The notes beneath the pieces were generated by a model. It saw nothing but the letters and a program-made list of their open reading frames with translations, searched no databases and was not told the origin of the DNA. This document shows positions 1-4,700 of a stretch of 7,085 nucleotides of DNA, one piece after another (position 1 is the first letter of the stretch; each line of letters begins with the position of its first letter). The translations under genes were made by a program, and so were the position numbers. This DNA is from an uncultured Desulfobacterales bacterium (GTDB taxonomy: Bacteria > Desulfobacterota > Desulfobacteria > Desulfobacterales > JAFDCJ01): the NCBI GenBank assembly GCA_945787595.1, contig CALZJV010000318.1, forward strand, positions 1 through 7,085, read 5' to 3'.

Positions 1-82
1 TTCCAGTTTCCAGGGCATAGCGAACGATTTCTGCTTCTATTCGAATATTTGACAACCCTAAAAACTGTGTGATATTCGAAAC

Positions 83-182
83 TTATCTTCCTATATTTCG
101 ATAACGGTCGAATAGTTGCCTATGGCAAGAGTACCAGAAATCTGTAATCGGAACTCCGTCAACTTTGGGGCTAATTTTTTTT
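83..182 (+). ncRNA. Candidate small RNA within repeat R1
   Basis: Seen: a TTGACA at 49-54 lies 16 bp before GATATT (71-76), a plausible sigma70 promoter with a perfect -35 and a 4/6 -10. Downstream come a small hairpin (97-112) and then a CTCCG/TGGGG hairpin (154-170), CTAA and a run of eight T (175-182), which resembles an intrinsic terminator. The predicted transcript is about 100 nt. Inference: R1 may encode a short structured RNA. Copy R2 keeps TTAACA-N16-GATATT and a stronger version of the second hairpin, but lacks the T run. The 16-bp spacing and the absence of the -35 in R3 weaken the case. Confidence 0.25.
154..182 (+). terminator. Terminator-like hairpin with T8 tract in R1
   Basis: CTCCG (154-158) pairs with TGGGG (166-170) through two G-U pairs around a 7-nt loop, followed by CTAA and eight T. 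The stem is weak by itself. Its position is shared with a perfect CTCCG/CGGAG stem in R2 (1762-1778), which argues that the fold matters. It could end a transcript started inside or before R1. Alternatively it is simply part of the repeat fold. Confidence 0.35.
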
Positions 183-183
183 A

Positions 184-200
184 GCATATCACAGATATGC
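184..200. repeat. Perfect 7-bp inverted repeat after R1
   Basis: GCATATC (184-190) and GATATGC (194-200) are perfect inverted arms around a 3-nt loop, followed by TTTATT. The left arm is the last conserved stretch of the repeat (GCATATCA also ends R2 at 1790-1797), while the right arm is not present after R2. It could be a weak terminator or part of the element's boundary. Confidence 0.5.
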
Positions 201-280
201 TTTATTAAGCTGCCATTATTCCCACCTGATCCCTACCATCTATCCACAAATAGCTGTCCAATTATAATTTATTATTCTAT

Positions 281-312
281 TCAACAAAGAAATTATTTTC
301 CAAAGGTAAAAC
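281..312 (+). repeat. Possible fragment of the repeat family
   Basis: CAACAAAG at 282-289 is followed after exactly 16 nt by GTAAAAC (306-312). R2 has CAACAAAG at 1568-1575 and CTAAAA from 1592 with the same spacing, and R3 has CAACAAAG at 6992-6999 and CTTAAAA from 7016. Against R2 I count about 24 of 30 matches. The region is AT-rich, so chance similarity is possible. The rest of the 200-460 stretch shows no gene; the open frames there have no coding character. Confidence 0.3.
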
Positions 313-464
313 TATATTGGCAAATAGTACCACTATGTGACATTTTAAATTGGCTGCTGAATTTGTGGGAAAACTTCCCCCGACGCCTCTAATTTTTAAC
401 CAAAAGCACTCACTTCTAAAAAATGATCTGGTTGTTTAATTATCATACCTATAAGGAGGCCCAA

Positions 465-551
465 ATGAGCACATCGGCTATTCAATGAACTATCCGTCAA
501 TGGCAGGTAGAGCCCGGGAAAGCAACCATGAAGCCAACGTTTAAAGATTGA
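465..551 (+). other. Short stop-interrupted reading frame with strong Shine-Dalgarno
   Basis: A near-perfect AAGGAGG (453-459) sits 5 nt before ATG (465). The frame is only 7 codons (MSTSAIQ) before TGA at 486-488, but it then stays open for 20 more codons (TIRQWQVEPGK and onward) to a second TGA at 549-551. A further 6-codon ATG frame (560-580) overlaps the methyltransferase start as ATGA. It could be a leader peptide, the relic of a small gene with a nonsense mutation, or chance. I do not recognise the peptide. Confidence 0.25.
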
Positions 552-576
552 AGTAGTCGATGACACGGAGGGAATC

Positions 577-1392
577 ATGAGTGTGAAGACGTTTAGAGAT
601 CTTGAACATCAGGGGTGGATGGCCAAAGCCAGTGCTTATCGCGATATCTTCGGCAAGATATCCGAGCAGGCGATCGATCCAATTCTCAATACCTTCGGTG
701 ATCTCTCACGAAAACGATTGCTCGACGTCGCATGCGGAACTGGCGAACTGACGGCAACTGCTGCCAGCCGAGGTGCAATAGCAGAGGGTGTAGACTTCGC
801 CGCAACCATGGTCGACAATGCGAGCCAAGAGTATTCTGACATTAACTTCAGGGAGGCTGACGCGGAACAGCTGCCTTACCCTGATGCTAGTTTTGACGCT
901 GTAATCTGTTCCTTCGGTCTGCTGCATATGCAAAATCCCGAAGTCGCGCTTAAAGAGGCAAATCGTGTCCTAAAGGCAGGCGGGCGCTACACGTTCACGG
1001 TATGGTGCAGTCCCGATCAGGGAGGCGATTTCTTCAAGCTCGTGATGGGTGCCATCCAGCAACATGGCACGCTCGACGTTCCACTACCACCGGCGCCACC
1101 TATATTTCGATTTGCGGACATTGAAGAGAGCTTCCGAGCATTACGCGCGGCGGGCTTCGTTGAACCGGTAGCCGGAACCATACAATTGGGATGGCAAACA
1201 AAATATCCTGAAGACGTTCTCGATTTCATTTACAAGGGTATCGTGCGCACCCCGATGATCTTACAGGCCCAGACTGACGATGCGAGAGAGCGAATTCATA
1301 GGGCGATCGTCCAAGGGATGGAAGATTACCGAGTGAACGAAGCAATCCGGCTAAGATTTCCTGCCGTCTTGGCGACAGCGACGATTGCGTAA
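577..1392 (+). CDS. Class I SAM-dependent methyltransferase (UbiE/Methyltransf_11 type)
   Basis: This 271-residue soluble protein is predicted to transfer a methyl group from S-adenosylmethionine to an unidentified small molecule. Seen: glycine-rich motif I LLDVACGTGELT (48-59), acidic Asp73 after the second strand (ribose binding in this fold), Asp95 in DAEQLPYPDASFDAV (motif II region), the GLLHM helix near 114-118, and the post-core segment VLKAGGRYTF (131-140). The C-terminal part with a FPAVLATAT end is found in intact members of this group, so the gene looks complete. The start is supported by GGAGGG at 567-572, 4 nt upstream. No partner gene lies beside it: repeat copies flank it on both sides, about 0.4 kb before and 0.15 kb after. 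UbiE/COQ5-like resemblance is to the fold; a ubiquinone role is not supported. Substrate unknown. Confidence 0.9.
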   Translation: MSVKTFRDLEHQGWMAKASAYRDIFGKISEQAIDPILNTFGDLSRKRLLDVACGTGELTATAASRGAIAEGVDFAATMVDNASQEYSDINFREADAEQLPYPDASFDAVICSFGLLHMQNPEVALKEANRVLKAGGRYTFTVWCSPDQGGDFFKLVMGAIQQHGTLDVPLPPAPPIFRFADIEESFRALRAAGFVEPVAGTIQLGWQTKYPEDVLDFIYKGIVRTPMILQAQTDDARERIHRAIVQGMEDYRVNEAIRLRFPAVLATATIA

Positions 1393-1546
1393 TTGCAGTC
1401 ATCGGCTGCCTCCCATGTAACGTCGATGCTCTGCGAACGGGTTAACGGCGCGTTCGAGGAGTACCTCAATATATTGAAGTAGCTTGTGAAAAAAGAATTG
1501 AGCAGACTACTGGTTGGATCAGATCTATATTTCAGGCCTTAAAAGA
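1393..1546 (+). other. Spacer after the methyltransferase
   Basis: No gene of ordinary size is present. In the methyltransferase frame, past its stop, an 18-codon ATG frame (1426-1482, beginning MLCERVNGAF) runs to TAG; it has no convincing ribosome site and may be a relic. A GAGG/CCTC hairpin (1456-1467) overlaps the perfect 12-bp palindrome TCAATATATTGA (1466-1477). Neither is followed by a T run, so I see no good terminator for the methyltransferase. Confidence 0.4.
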
Positions 1547-1797
1547 CTTAAAAAAGTGTGATTTTTCCAACAAAGCTATAATTTTGAAAAGCTAAAAAAA
1601 CTTATGATATCATCTTTGCCAGTTTTCAAGGCTGGGGTGTTGCTTTCTGCTATCAATGTTTACAATTAACAGCCTTAAAAACCGCATGATATTCGAAACT
1701 TATCATCACAGATTTCGATAATTGTCGAATTAAAGATCGTGGCAAGAATCTATAGCCGAGACTCCGTAAAATTCGGAGCTAATCTTAGTGCATATCA
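1547..1797 (+). repeat. Structured intergenic repeat, copy R2 (fullest copy)
   Basis: The right part (1617-1797) matches R1. The left part (1567-1647) matches R3 (6991-7071) without a gap at a constant offset of 5424, with 51 of 81 identical by my count. It contains three versions of an internal module, CYTAAAAA followed by TGAT(A/T)T, starting near 1547, 1592 and 1673. Hairpins: CCAG/CTGG (1619-1622 with 1632-1635), ATGATA/TATCAT (1686-1691 with 1701-1706), TTCGAT/GTCGAA (1714-1729), CTCCG/CGGAG (1762-1778) and CTAA/TTAG (1779-1788). Boundaries are set only by loss of similarity. No transposase, terminal inverted repeats or target duplication were found. Confidence 0.75.
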
Positions 1798-1804
1798 TCA
1801 ATTT

Positions 1805-1820
1805 TGTCGAATTCTCGACA
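1805..1820. repeat. Perfect 6-bp inverted repeat after R2
   Basis: TGTCGA (1805-1810) and TCGACA (1815-1820) flank a 4-nt ATTC. It lies 7 nt after the end of R2, much as the 184-200 hairpin follows R1, but the sequence differs. It could be an operator half-site pair or part of the element. Confidence 0.4.
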
Positions 1821-2095
1821 CTCTCAATATATCGCAATACCTCGACATCATGTGATATAAAATTTTCTGGTATGGCATCATCACGCATAAAACATTTCCG
1901 ATGACCACAATATATTGATTTCAATGCACACCGCTTTGGTTCCAGACAGTGTCAAAGTCTGCTCAAAACTTTTAGAAGCCGAAATTTATCAGATAACTAA
2001 CACATTCCTGTATTTCCTTCTTTTACCTACAAATGGTATTCCGTCTCAGACATACTCAGATGACCCTATGGCTTTTTCATAATCCTCACTAATTT
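1821..2095. other. AT-rich intergenic DNA, no recognisable gene
   Basis: I see no supported gene on either strand. A TTG-initiated frame on the minus strand (1924-1730) lacks a ribosome site and runs into the repeat, so I do not call it. CAATATATTG (1908-1917) is a 10-bp palindrome whose 11-nt context is shared with the palindrome at 1466-1477. Confidence 0.5.
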
Positions 2096-2154
2096 ATTTA
2101 TCAGTTCGATAAATTCACAAAGAGCGAGCTGTATTATTTCCATCGGCTTGCTCT
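2096..2154 (+). other. Two adjacent hairpins, possible structured RNA
   Basis: Hairpin 1: ATTTATC (2096-2102) with GATAAAT (2108-2114), perfect 7 bp, 5-nt loop. Hairpin 2: 2121-2131 with 2144-2154, 11 pairs including two G-U, 12-nt loop. The G-U pairs would be A-C mismatches on the other strand, so a + strand transcript is favoured. No T run follows, so neither reads as a terminator. I see no known riboswitch or ncRNA signature. Confidence 0.35.
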
Positions 2155-2213
2155 GTAAAATTCTTCCGAATATTTCCTGTCGGTTGTCATCAGATCTGGC
2201 CTTGTCCGTTTAG

Positions 2214-2357
2214 ATTGCCAAATCAGCCTTTTCCGCGGCTGCCGACATAGGCGATGACAAGGCCTTCGCCCACATGAATTCAGCCATTGCCCGTCTGTGC
2301 TCCACAGAGGAAAAAGAGGTCATTTCGGCATTTTTGGAAAATTGCAAACCGGATTGA
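2214..2357 (+). pseudogene. Remnant of a protein-coding gene (C-terminal end)
   Basis: The frame is open for 47 codons between TAG (2211-2213) and TGA (2355-2357). It has no ATG, GTG or TTG near its beginning (the first codon after the stop is ATT). The local composition is richer in G+C than its surroundings and the peptide is protein-like: SAFSAAADIGDDKAFAHM, then a charged helix STEEKEVISAFLEN. That ending recalls the C-terminal helix of MarR-type regulators, but this is only a resemblance. An internal ATG (2274) would give 27 residues without a ribosome site. Most likely the 3' end of a decayed gene; a live small ORF with a rare start is less likely. Confidence 0.35.
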
Positions 2358-2463
2358 AATGAAAAGTGGAACACAATGGCCATGAGCAGCGATCAATTAC
2401 CTGTGTTGTTTTTATGCCACTAAACTGAAAATTGTTCCTGGCTAATCTGGGAGGTGTGATCAT

Positions 2464-2550
2464 TTGAAGACGGAATTCAACCGTTCATTGCTGCGGTTGG
2501 CTACCGGCTTTTTTTGTTACGTTTTAGTTTTAATTCGGAATTCCGGATAA
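2464..2550 (+). CDS. Possible 28-residue membrane peptide or truncated N-terminus
   Basis: GGGAGG (2449-2454) lies 9 nt before TTG (2464). The frame begins MKTEFNRSLLRLATG and continues with an aromatic and aliphatic stretch (FFCYVLVLI) before TAA at 2548-2550. A positively charged start followed by a hydrophobic segment resembles a signal anchor. It may be the first part of a lost membrane protein, a small single-pass peptide, or a chance frame: its hydrophobic codons include the T run of the terminator-like hairpin at 2493-2515. Upstream, a 15-residue ATG frame (2376-2423) has no good ribosome site. Confidence 0.25.
   Translation: MKTEFNRSLLRLATGFFCYVLVLIRNSG
2493..2515 (+). terminator. 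Terminator-like hairpin with T7
   Basis: GCGGT (2493-2497) pairs with ACCG-g-C (2503-2508, one bulged G) around a 5-nt loop, directly followed by seven T (2509-2515). An alternative stem is CAACCG (2478-2483) with CGGTTG (2494-2499). No intact gene lies upstream for it to serve; it could be the leftover terminator of the decayed gene at 2214-2357, or coding sequence of the short frame that overlaps it. Confidence 0.4.
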
Positions 2551-2643
2551 CTATACCGAACCTATTTGAACAGACGTATCTTGTTGAAAAATGCATAAGT
2601 CAGCTAAATAGTTCTAAAGAATTCTCATAAATAGCCGACATGG

Positions 2644-2657
2644 TTGATTAAGATCAA
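2644..2657. promoter_or_regulatory. Perfect FNR/Anr-type operator
   Basis: TTGATTAAGATCAA matches the FNR/Anr consensus TTGAT-N4-ATCAA at all ten defined positions, inside a 6-bp perfect inverted repeat (2643-2658). It is centred about 142 bp before the kinase start. If FNR activates as class II (centre at -41.5), transcription would begin near 2692, but the expected -10 there is poor. Alternative sigma70 candidates are TTGTTG-N18-TAAATA (2581-2610), which would place the box downstream of the start and suit repression, and TTGCCA-N19-TATTAT (2724-2754). The site is clear; its sign of action is not. Confidence 0.6.
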
Positions 2658-2792
2658 CTGAATGATTGCTTCACCCTCAGCGCATGTCAGCGGAAATTAA
2701 CACGAAGGATACTATCATTCAGGTTGCCATATTAAGCCGACAATCAAGTATTATCCTAACGAGATTATCGACGATAGATCAAGGAGAAATTC

Positions 2793-4697
2793 ATGTCATT
2801 GCAAAAAAAAGTTACCCTGATTGTGGTCATTGTTTTCATACTGTCGGGCCTGATGAGTTTTGGCGTTCAGCGATTGGCTATCCTGCCCAGCTTTCAAGCG
2901 CTGGAAAAGGAGACCGCTGAAAAAAATGCCGAGCGTGTGCTGGAAGCCGTTTACCGCGAACTCGACCAGATTGGCCCTTTGGTCTCGGACTGGGCTTTTT
3001 GGACGGATACATATGAATTCGTAAAAGGCCAAAATCCCGCCTATATCGAAGCGAACCTGGATGAGGGTGAGACGCTTGCCGGCATGCATATGAACTATGT
3101 GGGTTTTTTCGACGAATCCGGGACGGCGGTCTGGACACAAAGTTACGATTTAGAGGAAGAAAAGCTGTTGGAACTGGGAGAGCTGACCGGTGATCGTCTG
3201 AAAAATGGACACCCACTGCTTGTCCACCTGACACCCGCCGGCAAAGCCAAGGGGCTCATCGACACGCCTCACGGGCCCTTATTGGTTTTCGCCAAGCCCA
3301 TCATGAAAAACGATAAACAGGGCTCCCCTGCCGGCACATTGATGATGGGGCGTTTTCTCGATGAGAGTGCAGTCGCCCGCCTGGCGGAGCAGACCAAGCT
3401 ACCCCTGGACATATCGCCTGCAGATAAACAGGCACCGTCGAATTGGATCGGGAGCGCGCGAAAGGGGTTGGCCCATAGTAAGATCGATTTGGTCGAGGGT
3501 GCGGATCAGTGGCAGGCCCGTAGCACGCTATCAAATCTGTATGGCCATCCCTTTCTGCGCATACAGGTTGACACCCCACGCGACATCTCTTCTCGGGGCG
3601 TTGCGGCGGTCTCGGCTTCGCTGTGGACACTGGGCGCGACCGGGTTAATGATGATGGCCGTATTGTTATGGTTGCTACAGCGATCGGTATTGCGACCGAT
3701 CTCAACACTCAGCGGACATGCCCTGAAAATCGGTGCCGATGACAATCTGGACAGCCGCCTCGACCTCAAACGCAAAGATGAGGTCGGCCTTTTGGCCCGC
3801 ACGCTTGACGACATGGTCGACCGTCTTGCCGAAGTCCGGCGCCTACTCATCGATCAATCCTATCATTCCGGCGTTGCCGAAATGGCCAGTGGTGTGCTTC
3901 ACAATATCGGTAATTCCATCACCCCCTTAAAAGTGAAACTATCTGCCTTGCAAAGTGACCTCGGGGCGGCGCCCGTAACCGAAATGGAACAGGCGGCCGC
4001 CGAACTGGCCTCACCGGATACTCCTGCGGAACGGCGCGGTGACCTTGCGAAATTTATGGAACTGGCCGGCGTGGAACTGGCCGGTCTCGTTAAAAGTAGC
4101 CGCGAGAAGGTCGTCGAAGCCGCTCAGCAGGTGGTACATGTGCAGGAGATTCTCGCCGATCAGGAACGATTCAGTCGCTCGGCGCGTGTTATGGAGTCTG
4201 TCGATTTGGCGGCGGTGATCGGCGATGCAGCGGCTGGTTTAAGTCCGGAAATGAAGTCTGCAATGCAGATCGAAATTACCCCCAGCGTCACCGAGACCGG
4301 GGCTGTTGTCGGGACTCGTGCCGCGCTGCAACAGGTCGCAACCAACCTGCTGCTCAATGCGGCCGAATCAATTCTCCTGACCGATTCCGGTAAGGGGAAG
4401 GTTACCGTAAAGGCTACACAAGAAGAGCTACAGGGTCAGTTGGCGACGCATCTGCAGATTGAGGACAATGGTGCGGGTATCCAGTCGGAGAATCTTGAAC
4501 GGTTGTTTGAGCGGGGTTTTTCAACTAAGGATCGAAACGGTTCCGGCCATGGCTTGCACTGGAGTGCCAACACGGTAAAAACGCTCAATGGACGAATAAC
4601 CGCACAGAGTGAAGGAGTTGGACGTGGGGCATGTCTGGATATATGGCTTCCATCGGCCCAAAACTCGGTTCAACAGGCAACGGATTCGGAGGGTTAG
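2793..4697 (+). CDS. Membrane sensor histidine kinase, CHASE4-HAMP-HATPase
   Basis: A 634-residue inner-membrane kinase predicted to autophosphorylate and pass phosphate to the regulator encoded 3 nt downstream. Domains seen: TM1 about 7-29; periplasmic CHASE4-type sensor about 35-260 with DWAFWTDTYEFV (66-77), the family's hallmark; TM2 about 271-296; HAMP about 297-350; phosphoacceptor helix with GVLHNIGN (367-374), putative His370; ATPase domain about 505-620 with N-box NLLLNA (Asn518, Asn522), G1 DNGAG (558-562), F-box LFERGFSTK (571-579) and G2 GSGHGLH (583-589). The H-box is HNIGN, not the common HE-L/R-TP form, and the helical region between His370 and the ATPase domain is long. All catalytic elements look intact. 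The ATG is supported by AAGGAG (2781-2786) with 6-nt spacing and an immediate TM segment. The ligand is unknown; FNR-type control is possible. Confidence 0.93.
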   Translation: MSLQKKVTLIVVIVFILSGLMSFGVQRLAILPSFQALEKETAEKNAERVLEAVYRELDQIGPLVSDWAFWTDTYEFVKGQNPAYIEANLDEGETLAGMHMNYVGFFDESGTAVWTQSYDLEEEKLLELGELTGDRLKNGHPLLVHLTPAGKAKGLIDTPHGPLLVFAKPIMKNDKQGSPAGTLMMGRFLDESAVARLAEQTKLPLDISPADKQAPSNWIGSARKGLAHSKIDLVEGADQWQARSTLSNLYGHPFLRIQVDTPRDISSRGVAAVSASLWTLGATGLMMMAVLLWLLQRSVLRPISTLSGHALKIGADDNLDSRLDLKRKDEVGLLARTLDDMVDRLAEVRRLLIDQSYHSGVAEMASGVLHNIGNSITPLKVKLSALQSDLGAAPVTEMEQAAAELASPDTPAERRGDLAKFMELAGVELAGLVKSSREKVVEAAQQVVHVQEILADQERFSRSARVMESVDLAAVIGDAAAGLSPEMKSAMQIEITPSVTETGAVVGTRAALQQVATNLLLNAAESILLTDSGKGKVTVKATQEELQGQLATHLQIEDNGAGIQSENLERLFERGFSTKDRNGSGHGLHWSANTVKTLNGRITAQSEGVGRGACLDIWLPSAQNSVQQATDSEG

Positions 4698-4700
4698 CGT

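Larger units (their letters stand above)
1..191 (+). repeat. Structured intergenic repeat, copy R1 (left end cut by window)
   Basis: This segment aligns with 1617-1797 (copy R2). Over 53-130 against 1670-1747 I count 59 of 78 identical positions without a gap. The best block is the 18-mer TGATATTCGAAACTTATC at 70-87, identical at 1687-1704. A 9-nt indel near 131-139 follows, and similarity then continues to GCATATCA at 184-191. Conserved hairpins are GATA/TATC (71-74 with 84-87), TTCGAT/GTCGAA around a 4-nt loop (97-112), CTCCG/TGGGG around a 7-nt loop (154-170) and GCTAA/TTAGC (170-185). The copy starts before the window, so its true left end is unknown. I do not recognise the family. Confidence 0.75.

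Noticed and set aside
240..248. DnaA box-like CTATCCACA
   Set aside because: A single site one base off consensus with no cluster, no DNA-unwinding element and no replication genes.
165..392. 75-codon + strand frame in the AT-rich leader
   Set aside because: No ribosome site, composition dominated by hydrophobic AT-rich codons, and it begins inside the repeat's hairpin.
1547..1697. CRISPR array from the repeated CYTAAAAA...TGATAT module
   Set aside because: Module copies are imperfect, irregularly spaced and few, and there are no cas genes.
1..1797. Integron cassette array with attC sites
   Set aside because: I find no GTTRRRY / RYYYAAC core pairs with the expected L and R box symmetry, and the gene-to-repeat distances are too long for typical cassettes.
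1730..1924. Minus-strand 64-codon frame with a protein-like sequence overlapping R2
   Set aside because: It starts with TTG without a ribosome site, the matching frame in R1 contains a stop, and most R1/R2 differences there fall on first codon positions, which is not a coding pattern. Hairpin conservation explains the similarity better.
3301..3708. Long minus-strand frames inside the kinase and regulator genes
   Set aside because: They are antisense shadows of well-supported domains, with arginine/serine-rich low-complexity translations and no own initiation signals.
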